Below are positions 16,466 through 24,659 of a DNA stretch of 64,000 nt, piece after piece; positions within the stretch are counted from its first letter, which is position 1; each line of letters begins with the position of its first letter. Both the position numbers and the translations under genes were made by a program. The notes beneath the pieces were generated by a model. That model was not told the origin of the DNA and did no database searches. It worked only from the letters and a program-made list of their open reading frames with translations. The DNA is from Bhargavaea changchunensis (GTDB taxonomy: Bacteria > Bacillota > Bacilli > Bacillales_A > Planococcaceae), in contig NZ_JBHTCT010000007.1 of NCBI RefSeq assembly GCF_042665595.1, positions 115,908-179,907 on the forward strand, written 5' to 3'.

Positions 16466-18106
16466 TCAGGATGATTGGTTGTATTGGGTTGCGGCATGTT
16501 CACTTCTTTCAATAAACAGCTTTCGGATCAGCGTCTCCAGCATGATCGGCAGACGGCGGAAGGCGCTGTCGGTGTGGAGGCGTTCCGTGCGCTGATGGGC
16601 GTCGCGGCCCAGCGGTCCGACGTTCAATACGGGAGCGTTCAGTTTCCGCATGTCTTCAAACGGGATGCTGTACGTGTCCCCCCAGACCGGGGTGTTGCGT
16701 TCGTAGGCGGTCCAGCCCGCGTTGCCGTCACGGTAGTTCACATAGCTCAGGTCACAGATGCCGTTGAAGTAGTGGACCTGCTCCAGTTCGGTGCCGAGCG
16801 TCCGTGCGGTGTCCTGCATGAGCGAGACCGCATCCCGGATCAGCTGGTCCTCCGTGGAATTGACCGCCGGGTAGTATGGCGGCGCGTACAGGAGGACAAT
16901 CGCCGGTGACAGCTCCTGGCATTCGATCATGAGCCGGTCGGCGACGGCGAAGCTCTGCGCCCGCTCGTCCGGACCGGCCAGGGCAATTGCTTTTTCCTTC
17001 AGCTTGCGGACCTCTTCCGCGCCAAGTTTGTCTTCCGCATGAGTCAGGATCTGCTCGTAGCGGTACACCTTCACGTCACCGACGCCGCTTACGCCGTTGC
17101 GGCGGCACAGTGCCCTATAGGCCGAGTTGCACGCGGATGCAGCTTCCCCGGCAACCTTTTCGAATGTCTCCATGACGTCCGCCGCCGTGCGTTTGAATAG
17201 GAAGACATTATAGAGCGCGGCCGCGCGGTACGGTGTCTGGGTGGAGTACTGGTCCTTCAGGTCCCGCTGGTACAACGAAACCGGGAGCGGTGTCTTCTCG
17301 CCATACACGCTCTCCTCGAACAGGTCGCTGAATTCCATCTGCTGCGTCATATAGGAAGCGATATAGTTTGCGGTCAGGCCCTGGAGCGGTTCCCCGACAT
17401 GGGTTTCCTTTCCATAGAACAGGGCAGCCGGCATGATCTTGCCAATCGTTCCGGAGTAGATATACTCCTTTGTGTCGCCCGGTTCCTGCGTGAAGGACGG
17501 CTCCCCGTTCAGGAACAGGCTGAATGTGAGCCCTTCCTTCTCGGCGATTTCAAGCAAGGCGCCTACCGCAATCCTCATTCCCGCGGAGTTCACTTCCTCA
17601 TCCGGTACGGTCAGGAGAAGAAGGTTGACCGGCCAATCTTCGTCGATTGCCTGCTCAAGCAGCGAAAGATGGGCGGTCAGGCCCGCCTTCATGTCCATCG
17701 TGCCTCTGCCGAACAGGTACTCACCCGACTCCAGGTCGGCGCGCGCTTCCGCGTGGAGCGTGTCCTTGACGTCGTGGAGCTTGGCCGTCAGTTCCTCCGG
17801 CAAAGTCGAAAGCGCCTGGAGGGCCCCGTATTCCTCGGTCTGGACCGTGTCAAAATGGCTGATCAGCACGATCGTATCCGTCGCATCCGGATGCTTGTAA
17901 AGTGCCGTCACCGTCTGGCGGCCAAGGCCCGCATCGTGAAGAGCGACCCGTTCCGGATGCTGCTGGAAGTGAGGCATTTCGCGGAGTTTCGTCTCTAGCC
18001 GCTGTGCAAACAGCCGCTCTCCTTCCGTCAGCGTCCGGCTGTCCCAGCTGACCAATTCACAGAGAAGCGCGCGGCGTGCTTCAGGTGTGCTCCATCGGCG
18101 TCCCAT
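16466..18106 (-). CDS. rocB: M20 family peptidase, RocB-like
   Basis: A 546-residue M20 zinc-peptidase-family protein close in length and sequence to B. subtilis RocB of the arginine catabolic operon. Seen are the metal motif SHFDTVQ (about 80), GRGTMDMKAGL (about 140) and TVPDEEVNSAG (about 175). The reaction of RocB is not established; hydrolysis of an acylated or peptide arginine derivative is the usual guess. The start at 18106 has AAGGGGGAA upstream. Second gene of the operon that starts at 19026. Confidence 0.88.
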   Translation of the reverse strand: MGRRWSTPEARRALLCELVSWDSRTLTEGERLFAQRLETKLREMPHFQQHPERVALHDAGLGRQTVTALYKHPDATDTIVLISHFDTVQTEEYGALQALSTLPEELTAKLHDVKDTLHAEARADLESGEYLFGRGTMDMKAGLTAHLSLLEQAIDEDWPVNLLLLTVPDEEVNSAGMRIAVGALLEIAEKEGLTFSLFLNGEPSFTQEPGDTKEYIYSGTIGKIMPAALFYGKETHVGEPLQGLTANYIASYMTQQMEFSDLFEESVYGEKTPLPVSLYQRDLKDQYSTQTPYRAAALYNVFLFKRTAADVMETFEKVAGEAASACNSAYRALCRRNGVSGVGDVKVYRYEQILTHAEDKLGAEEVRKLKEKAIALAGPDERAQSFAVADRLMIECQELSPAIVLLYAPPYYPAVNSTEDQLIRDAVSLMQDTARTLGTELEQVHYFNGICDLSYVNYRDGNAGWTAYERNTPVWGDTYSIPFEDMRKLNAPVLNVGPLGRDAHQRTERLHTDSAFRRLPIMLETLIRKLFIERSEHAATQYNQSS

Positions 18107-18150
18107 CGGCTGTTCCCCCTTGTTCATCTGTTTTTGTTCGTATGCCAGAG

Positions 18151-19026
18151 TCATGTCGTTCTCACCACCGGGCAGGTCAGGCAAGTCGGCCCGCCGGTTC
18201 CTTTATAAGAGATTTCATCGCCTTTGTATTCATACACGGTTGCACCGGCTTCCTCGAGGCCCGCTTTCGTCACGGGATTGCCCGCCGGAATGACCACTTT
18301 GCGCGGTGCCAGCGCGAGGACGTTGCAACCGAGATTGTCGTATTCGTCCTGAGGCACTTCGACCAGCCGGACCCCGTTTCCAATGAGGCGCTGACGAAGG
18401 AATACCGGCATGAGCGGGGAATGGACGACGGCCAGATCCTTGTCGACGATGCTCAGGAAGGACATGAGGTGCAGGCACTCCGCCTCCCCGCTGTCATGAG
18501 GCAGCTGCACTTCGATGAACTCGTCTACGAAAGGTGCTGTCATTTCCCTCAGCTGCCTGATGGCTTCATCATTTGTCCGGTAACCCCTGCCGACCGCAAT
18601 CGTCCGGTTGTCGAGCCAGACGATGTCTCCGCCGTCGGAAACCGCGTCTCCCTCCAGTTCTCCGATTACAGGGATGCCTTTTTCTTCGAGAAACTTCTTA
18701 TAGACCTGTGCTTCCGGCTGGCGGAGGGCCTTGCCAGATTTCAGGATGATCGCGCCGGCCGGCGTGAACTTCACCGGGTCGTGCGCATAAAGCGAATCGA
18801 GGCCCGTCTCCTCTGCCTCCGGAAGAAAGTCGATCTCTTCGACATGCTCTTTCAGGATATCGAGGAACGCCTCATATTCCCGGAGCGCTTCCCCGTAATC
18901 AGGGACCTCGGCGTAGTTAAAGCGCTTCCAGTTTTCATCAAGATGCTTCTGGCTTTTGAATGCTTCCTGCGGCCGCTTGACGATCACGCGTCGGAGCGGC
19001 TCATGCATGGATGACAGATAAACCAT
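18151..19026 (-). CDS. Second DDAH/amidinotransferase-family hydrolase
   Basis: A 291-residue pentein-fold protein only distantly similar to the one at 15685-16452. It has DSLYAHDPVKF, SDGGDIVWLD, GEAECLHLMS with the catalytic His, and a C-terminal GGPTCLTCPV carrying the catalytic Cys. It is the first gene of the operon with rocB, a DDAH homologue and the permease. The ATG at 19026 has AAAAAGGAG nine bases upstream. Two different guanidino-modifying enzymes in one operon suggest two substrates or two steps; this is inference. Confidence 0.87.
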   Translation of the reverse strand: MVYLSSMHEPLRRVIVKRPQEAFKSQKHLDENWKRFNYAEVPDYGEALREYEAFLDILKEHVEEIDFLPEAEETGLDSLYAHDPVKFTPAGAIILKSGKALRQPEAQVYKKFLEEKGIPVIGELEGDAVSDGGDIVWLDNRTIAVGRGYRTNDEAIRQLREMTAPFVDEFIEVQLPHDSGEAECLHLMSFLSIVDKDLAVVHSPLMPVFLRQRLIGNGVRLVEVPQDEYDNLGCNVLALAPRKVVIPAGNPVTKAGLEEAGATVYEYKGDEISYKGTGGPTCLTCPVVRTT

Positions 19027-19042
19027 ATTGATCAAGCTCCTT

Positions 19043-19079
19043 TTTCCGTTGAACGGAAAGTATTTTCATTAAACGGAAA
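19043..19079 (-). promoter_or_regulatory. Tandem operator, probably for IclR
   Basis: A perfect palindrome TTTCCGTTGAACGGAAA (19043-19059) and a 14/17 copy TTTTCATTAAACGGAAA (19063-19079), with centres exactly 20 bp apart. Both lie just downstream of the promoter start point, where bound repressor would block transcription. Confidence 0.75.
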
Positions 19080-19091
19080 GTTGTTATGATT

Positions 19092-19120
19092 AATATAGTC
19101 AATTCGTGCTATACTGTCAA
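19092..19120 (-). promoter_or_regulatory. Sigma-A promoter of the arginine operon
   Basis: TTGACA, 17 bp, TATATT on the minus strand. The -35 is a perfect consensus. The predicted start is near 19085, six bases before the tandem operator. Confidence 0.8.
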
Positions 19121-19226
19121 TATACTTTGAACCTTCATTTCAGGAATATCTTTCTTCTATACAAAGAGAAGTCAACTGGCATACATAACACGTTAAAATC
19201 GGTTCGCCATCAAAGGAGAAGTTGCA

Positions 19227-19958
19227 ATGCAGGCACTGGAACGGGCAATGAGCATTATAGGACTATTATCGGAGGCGGAAAATGGGGGAATGTCGATCTC
19301 GGACCTTTCCAAGAAAAGCGGACTCGCGCTCGGCACGATGCACAGGATCCTGAAAGGGATGGAAAAGCAGCGGATGGTTGAGCAGGATCCGCAGACCAAA
19401 CTGTACCGGCTCGGCCCGGTCTGGCTGGAATACGGTCTCCGCCTGTATGACTCGATGGATTACATCACCAAGATCCGGCCGGAACTCGAGCGTCTCTCCC
19501 GCGAGGTAAAGGAGAGCGTGTATCTGAGCCGGCCATCGGGCCATGAGGCGATTGTGATGGAGCGCATTGACAGCGATGACAATCCGATCCGGATCAATGA
19601 CCCGCTCGGCATCCGAATCCCGCTCCATATCGGGGCGGCCAACAAGGCCATGCTCGCGGATATGCCGCCTGAAGAAGCTGCGGAAATCATCGGCCAACTC
19701 GTCCCCCGCGACGAGCAGCAGGCTTTCCATGCCGGGCTTGCGGCCATCCGGCAGGCCGGATATGCCGAAAGCCACGGTGAACGTACACCCGGCACCTCTT
19801 CAGTTGCCGTCGCTGTCAGGGATGGGCTCGGCACCCTCGTCGGCGCCGTCTCCATCGGCTTCATCAGCTATGACCTGACCGAAGAGCGGCTCGCTTACCT
19901 GTCGGAGAAAGTAAAAGAAGCCGGTGCCCGTATTTCAAGGAATCTGGGGGCCAGCTGA
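19227..19958 (+). CDS. IclR family transcriptional regulator
   Basis: A 243-residue regulator: N-terminal winged helix (about 1-65, with MSISDLSKKSGLALGTMHRIL) and IclR effector-binding domain (about 75-240, ending EKVKEAGARISRNLG). It is divergent from the arginine operon and 200 bp away, with a tandem palindrome in between. It most likely represses that operon and responds to a substrate. AAAGGAGAAG precedes the ATG. Confidence 0.92.
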   Translation: MQALERAMSIIGLLSEAENGGMSISDLSKKSGLALGTMHRILKGMEKQRMVEQDPQTKLYRLGPVWLEYGLRLYDSMDYITKIRPELERLSREVKESVYLSRPSGHEAIVMERIDSDDNPIRINDPLGIRIPLHIGAANKAMLADMPPEEAAEIIGQLVPRDEQQAFHAGLAAIRQAGYAESHGERTPGTSSVAVAVRDGLGTLVGAVSIGFISYDLTEERLAYLSEKVKEAGARISRNLGAS

Positions 19959-19982
19959 GGATCGGGAAAGCGGGGAGAGAGC

Positions 19983-20060
19983 CTAATCTTCAAGCCCGGG
20001 GCACTAATCTTCAAACTCACGGCACTAATCTTCAAACTCAGGCACCTAATCTTCAAACCC
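19983..20060 (+). repeat. 21-bp-period array, four units (word TAATCTTCAAACTC)
   Basis: CTAATCTTCAA(A/G)C units start at 19983, 20004, 20025 and 20046, exactly 21 bp apart; the six-base spacers differ. It lies 24 bp after the IclR stop, before a bidirectional terminator. Confidence 0.95.
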
Positions 20061-20074
20061 ATCTCACCGCACAC

Positions 20075-20104
20075 AAAAACCCCCTCGCCGAAGCGAGGGG
20101 GTTT
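20075..20104. terminator. Bidirectional terminator, iclR and abgT-like
   Basis: AAAAACCCCCTCG pairs with CGAGGGGGTTT between convergent genes. Confidence 0.9.
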
Positions 20105-20112
20105 CCCTATGA

Positions 20113-21651
20113 TCAGTTTCCGTTATAGTGAATCGGCGCATCCGGTCCTAGCGGGAGGCCGAGAAGCATCCAGATGACCAGGACGGCCGACCAGACGAAC
20201 AGGAAGGCCATGGAGTAAGGGAACATCGTGGAGACGAGTGTCCCGATCCCCATTTTCTTATCATACTTCTGTGCGAATGCGATGATGATCGCAAAGTACG
20301 TCATGAGCGGCGAGATGATGTTCGTCGAGGAGTCCGCGATACGGTATGCCATCTGCGTGAGCTCAGGTGAATAACCGAGCTGCATCATAATCGGCACGAA
20401 GATCGGCGCCATCATGGCCCACTTCGCGGAAGCGGAACCGATGAACAGGTTGATGAACGCGGCAATCGCGATAAACAGCAGGACGAGCGGAATGCCGTCG
20501 AGCTTGATGCTCTGAAGGAATTCAGCGCCATAGACGCCGAGGACGAGGCCCATTCCGGATTCGGAGAAGTAGGCGACGAACTGGGCGGCGGTGAAGCTGA
20601 GGACGATGAACATCCCCATTGCCGACATCGTCTTGCCCATCATTTCGGCGACGTCTTTGTCATTGCGGATGACTTTCGTCACTTTCCCGTAGACGAGCCC
20701 CGGGATAAAGAACAGGATTGCGATGATTGGTACGAGTGAACTCATGAACGGCGAGCGGATGATCGGCATATCCGCCTCATCCCCGCGGAGCGGAGCACCA
20801 GGGATCAGGACGAGCAGCGCCATGAGAGCCGCTGCGACCACCACAGAGACAGTTGCCCAGACAAGGCCCTTTTTCTCAACAGCTGTGAGCTTTTCCATGC
20901 TTTCGCGGTATTCACCCTTGTATTCGCCGAGTCGGGGCTCGACGATTTTCTCCGTAACCCATGCGCCGACCAGCGTCAGGACAAAGGTGGAGATGATGAT
21001 GAAGTAGTAGTTCATGGCGATGTTCATGCCTTCGGCGTACGCCGGGTCATAGATCGCCGCGCCGAGGATCGTCAGCTCACCGAGGAGCGCGTCCGTACCC
21101 GACAGGAGCAGGTTCGCGCTGAATCCGCCGGACACACCGGCGAACGCAGCGGCAAGACCCGCGAGCGGATGCCGCCCGAGCGCAGCGAAGATGACCGCGC
21201 CGAGCGGCGGCAGTACGACGTAGCCGGCATCGGATGCGACGGACGACATGACCCCCGCGAATACGAGGCCGAGTGTGATGAGCCGCTTCGGCACCGACAT
21301 GACGAAGCCGCGCAGAAGCGCAGAGATGAGGCCGGAATGTTCCGCGACCCCGATGCCGAGCATTGTGAGGAGCACGACACCCAGCGGCGCAAAGCCGATG
21401 AAGTTAGCGGTCATGCTCGTGAATATGTAATGGATTCCCTCTTTATTGAGGAGGTTCTTGACCTCGATGATCTCCCCTTCTTTGCCCGGGTGCTCTACCG
21501 AGATGCCGAAGGACGAGACGATTGCGGAAAGGACGAGCACGAGAAGCGCCAGCCCGGCAAACAGCGTGACCGGATGGGGCAGCTTGTTCCCGACCGTTTC
21601 GATCGTATCGAGGAATTTCTGGACGAACCCTTTTTTCTTGGTCGTTTCCAT
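20113..21651 (-). CDS. AbgT family transporter
   Basis: A 512-residue membrane protein of the AbgT family (p-aminobenzoyl-glutamate transporters; some members export sulfonamides). Characteristic pieces are VSGGFSANLLLSGTDALLGELT, ADSSTNIISPLMTYFAIIIAFAQKY and an N-terminal FLDTIETVGNKLPHPVTLFAG. About 11-13 helices. The start at 21651 follows AGAAAGGAG; earlier in-frame starts lack a ribosome site. Whether it imports peptides or folate fragments here is unknown. Its leader shares a 14-nt word with that of the M14 peptidase at 23161. Confidence 0.9.
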   Translation of the reverse strand: METTKKKGFVQKFLDTIETVGNKLPHPVTLFAGLALLVLVLSAIVSSFGISVEHPGKEGEIIEVKNLLNKEGIHYIFTSMTANFIGFAPLGVVLLTMLGIGVAEHSGLISALLRGFVMSVPKRLITLGLVFAGVMSSVASDAGYVVLPPLGAVIFAALGRHPLAGLAAAFAGVSGGFSANLLLSGTDALLGELTILGAAIYDPAYAEGMNIAMNYYFIIISTFVLTLVGAWVTEKIVEPRLGEYKGEYRESMEKLTAVEKKGLVWATVSVVVAAALMALLVLIPGAPLRGDEADMPIIRSPFMSSLVPIIAILFFIPGLVYGKVTKVIRNDKDVAEMMGKTMSAMGMFIVLSFTAAQFVAYFSESGMGLVLGVYGAEFLQSIKLDGIPLVLLFIAIAAFINLFIGSASAKWAMMAPIFVPIMMQLGYSPELTQMAYRIADSSTNIISPLMTYFAIIIAFAQKYDKKMGIGTLVSTMFPYSMAFLFVWSAVLVIWMLLGLPLGPDAPIHYNGN

Positions 21652-21668
21652 GTTTTCTCCTTTCTTAG

Positions 21669-21690
21669 ATGACAAATAATATTCAGTCAT
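21669..21690. promoter_or_regulatory. Candidate operator upstream of AbgT-like gene
   Basis: ATGAC, 12 bp, GTCAT, containing TAATATTCAGTCAT (21677-21690), which is identical to 14 nt at 24423-24436. Confidence 0.35.
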
Positions 21691-21881
21691 TTTAGCGTTC
21701 AGAAAATTACGCTTTGCCCAGTATAGCGTGGACTGCAGCAGAATTGAAGGCGCATTCAATAAGTTCTAATTGGGTAAATTGGGTGAACCTTTACAATCGG
21801 GAGAAGACATAAAAATCACTGTTACGGGTTGCCGTTGCTTACTTCACGTTCACCCGAACACCACCATTTCCGTACGCACGC

Positions 21882-21910
21882 AAAAACCCCTGCCGCTCCG
21901 GCAGGGGCTT
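21882..21910 (-). terminator. Terminator of first M14 peptidase gene
   Basis: ACCCCTGCCG/CGGCAGGGGc stem with T5 on the minus strand. Confidence 0.9.
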
Positions 21911-21914
21911 CCTC

Positions 21915-22955
21915 TTATTCGTCTTCTTCGGATTGACGGGTCGTCTGCTCAGCGAGCGTGTCCCAGAACGACGTATCCTTGGTTTCAATTGAGCCGTCGG
22001 CAATCGCCCTGACTGTCGAATCGAGTGTCTTGATTGTCTGCTTGATCAGGTAGCCATTGCTCTTCTGACCGAGGACGTACGGCTCGTATTCGTGATCGGA
22101 CATGCCGCGCATTTCAAAAAGAAGTGTGGAGATGCCATATTCGACCGCGATGCCATTACGGGAGATGGTTTCCGCTGTACCGCCGACATACTTGCCGAGG
22201 TGGCCCCAGCCCGTGGAGTCGACTGCGTCAAAGACGACCGCTCCCAGCTTCTTCGAGCCCTCGAGCACCTCAGGGTCCACGTTTGGTGTTGTCGGATAGA
22301 GGATCGAACCGGATACGAGTTCACCGTCCCGCTCACTCCGCGCACCCTGATGATGAAGGTCGATCATATAATCGATGTCATACTTCGACATGACATTGTT
22401 GTGCAGCGCCTGTGTTTCCGGCTGGATCTTCGTGACGTGGTCACGGTTCAGGTCGACGCCGAGCGCATTGTAGCGCGTCAGGTGGCGGTCACCGGAAGCG
22501 ACATAGTCATCCAGCGAAAAGTCGACATCCCCCATTGCCCCGTCCGGATTCAGCATCGGCACGATGAGGATGTTGACGTTGTCCGTCACGCCCTTCATCT
22601 TGCCCGTGCCGAGGTGCTTGATGAACTCAAGCGCACCTTCCGTCGTCAGCTGCTCGTTGCCGTGCTGTTGCGTCAGGAAAAGGATCGTCGGGTTTTCCGG
22701 GTTCTTCATGTACTTCACGAGGTACAGGTCGCGGCCCTTGACCGACTGGCCGATCACCTCGAGCTCCATGTCCTGCTGCTTGGCCTCCTGCTTCTGCAGG
22801 TACGACGCCAGCTCGCTGTACGTATGGAGAATGGACGTGTTGATCGTTTCATTTCCCCCGTAATTCGGTCCGTTCCCTACTGCGTCCGCCTGCAACGGTG
22901 CCGCACTCAACATGAGCGCCCCCGCGGCAGCCAAAGAGATCATCATCTTCTTCAT
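21915..22955 (-). CDS. Secreted M14 zinc carboxypeptidase
   Basis: A 346-residue exported peptidase: signal peptide (MKKMMISLAAAGALMLSAAPLQADA), then the M14 domain with zinc ligands QHGNEQ (His, Glu about 100) and DLHHQGA (His about 200), LNRDHVTKIQPET in between and FEMRGMSD near the catalytic Glu. It should trim C-terminal residues of peptides outside the cell, for nutrition or wall peptides. The start at 22955 has AAAAGGGAG upstream. Paralogous to the next gene. Confidence 0.9.
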   Translation of the reverse strand: MKKMMISLAAAGALMLSAAPLQADAVGNGPNYGGNETINTSILHTYSELASYLQKQEAKQQDMELEVIGQSVKGRDLYLVKYMKNPENPTILFLTQQHGNEQLTTEGALEFIKHLGTGKMKGVTDNVNILIVPMLNPDGAMGDVDFSLDDYVASGDRHLTRYNALGVDLNRDHVTKIQPETQALHNNVMSKYDIDYMIDLHHQGARSERDGELVSGSILYPTTPNVDPEVLEGSKKLGAVVFDAVDSTGWGHLGKYVGGTAETISRNGIAVEYGISTLLFEMRGMSDHEYEPYVLGQKSNGYLIKQTIKTLDSTVRAIADGSIETKDTSFWDTLAEQTTRQSEEDE

Positions 22956-23119
22956 GTCCCCACTCCCTTTTCGATTATCTGACTCTATCGTACACCCCAA
23001 AAGTAACCGCTTCCATATGGCAATGGAAGGGTTTCCATGCCTGTCCAGTGGGTCTTTACCAACACTTTTGGGAAGAAAAGATGGGGCTTATTTCCTCTCC
23101 GGTTGGCCGGTCTGAATGA

Positions 23120-23151
23120 AAAGAGAAGCCCGGTAACTTCCGGGCTTCTCT
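23120..23151 (-). terminator. Terminator of second M14 peptidase gene
   Basis: AGAGAAGCCCGG pairs perfectly with CCGGGCTTCTCT just past the stop; the T tract is weak. Confidence 0.7.
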
Positions 23152-23160
23152 CAACTCGGT

Positions 23161-24351
23161 TTATTCCGCCGGGCGGTAAGCTGTCAGCGGGATGTCTTCG
23201 TAATCTTCCGGATTAAGGTCATGTACAGAGTCGTCTGCGACCGCATTCACGATGCCGAGAAGGCCGGTTTCAACTGCCTTCACAAGCTGGCCGCGCTTTT
23301 TCTGGCCGAACGACTGCGTCTGGCCGGTCACTTCGAACAGGACGGTGCCGCTACCGTTCAGGGCGTAAGAACCAAGTGCCGTTCCCGGTAGGTCAAGCCC
23401 CTGCGAGTAAAGCGTGATGTTGTTGAAGATCGAATTGCCCTTGGCCTGAAGCGCGTCGTAGGCAGCAACGTTTAGCTGGCGCGAGAAGTCATAGTTGTAC
23501 TTATCCGCGTACTGCGCATAATCCGAGCCTTCAGGGCTAGACGGATCCGGAACAAACTGTGCGGACAGCGACAGTGTCACTTCGTCGGATGTGCCTTCCA
23601 CGTAGTAGACCCCCTGATGATGAAGATCGATAAAGACATCAACCTTGCCGAACTCCCCGACGAGCGATTTGTACACATCACGGGATGTCTGCGATTCCGG
23701 CGTGATGAACCAGCCCGGATCGCTCGAGCTTCCCGGGAAGTCCTCCGGCTGCGGCACATATTCGAGGTCCGGGTTGAAGTCACGGTTCACGTCAAAGCCC
23801 GGATTTTTGCTGTAGTCATATTCCTGCTGGATGCGGTCGTCCAGGTAGTTCCAGGATGGCTGTGCATCGCTGAGCTGCGGGAAATCCTCGACCACTTCAG
23901 CCCACGTCATCGTATTGCGGCGCTTGTCCCCTTCCGACGCATCCGGGTTCATCATCGGCATGAAGACGAACGTGATTTCTTCACGAAGCTGCTGTGCGTA
24001 TGGCGAGCTGCCGGATACCGTCTTCAGGAGATTCAGGATTGCATCTGTGCCTGTCTTCTCGTTTCCGTGGATTTCGCTCTGGATCAGAACGACTTTGTCA
24101 CCGGAGCCCACGCGCACCGTGTAGATGTCACGTCCCTGGTTCGACTGGCCCGCCACATCCACGGACACCAGCCCCTTGCTCGTCTTCTCGATCTGCTGCA
24201 GTGCTTTCGTCAACTCCTCGTAATCTGTGAAGCCCTTGATCGAAAACTCATGGTGCGACTCTTCCTTCGCCAGCGCATCCCCCGGTGCTGCCGGCAGGGC
24301 GATTCCTGCTGCCATGGCGATTGCCGCCGTCACGCCAACCCACTTCTTCAT
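23161..24351 (-). CDS. Secreted M14 zinc carboxypeptidase
   Basis: A 396-residue exported M14 peptidase: signal peptide about 1-28 (cleavage near GDALA), zinc motif IHGNEKTG (about 95), FDVNRDFNPDLE, DLHHQGVYYVEG (third ligand) and FEVTGQTQ (catalytic Glu). Same order of motifs as the paralogue at 21915-22955 but an independent transcription unit. With the AbgT-like transporter nearby it may feed peptide or p-aminobenzoyl-glutamate-type products, which is inference. Confidence 0.9.
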   Translation of the reverse strand: MKKWVGVTAAIAMAAGIALPAAPGDALAKEESHHEFSIKGFTDYEELTKALQQIEKTSKGLVSVDVAGQSNQGRDIYTVRVGSGDKVVLIQSEIHGNEKTGTDAILNLLKTVSGSSPYAQQLREEITFVFMPMMNPDASEGDKRRNTMTWAEVVEDFPQLSDAQPSWNYLDDRIQQEYDYSKNPGFDVNRDFNPDLEYVPQPEDFPGSSSDPGWFITPESQTSRDVYKSLVGEFGKVDVFIDLHHQGVYYVEGTSDEVTLSLSAQFVPDPSSPEGSDYAQYADKYNYDFSRQLNVAAYDALQAKGNSIFNNITLYSQGLDLPGTALGSYALNGSGTVLFEVTGQTQSFGQKKRGQLVKAVETGLLGIVNAVADDSVHDLNPEDYEDIPLTAYRPAE

Positions 24352-24412
24352 CTATCTCCACTCCCCTTCAGTATGTTCAACGCAAGCATAGCAAGGTTTA
24401 TGGGGTTGCTCA

Positions 24413-24436
24413 ATGACTGTTTTAATATTCAGTCAT
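24413..24436. promoter_or_regulatory. Inverted repeat upstream of M14 gene
   Basis: ATGACTG, 10 bp, CAGTCAT. Contains the 14-nt word also found upstream of the AbgT-like gene. The remaining divergent gap (24352-24659) shows nothing else I can call. Confidence 0.4.
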
Positions 24437-24659
24437 ATAGGTATAGGACGCTGTCGAATCGTTGGGAAAAGGGATGCCAAACGGAGTGGACGCTGTGTAA
24501 TGCGATGGAATGAAGCGGCGAAGTGTTTCGTAGGTCGAAATAGGTTGGCGCGCTGGAATGCATAGGTCCAACCACTCATTTTACAGGGGCAAAATTGAAT
24601 TTTGAACTGCTTGAGATTGCATAATTGAAAAACGGACAACCCCTCGGTGCTTAGCGGTT

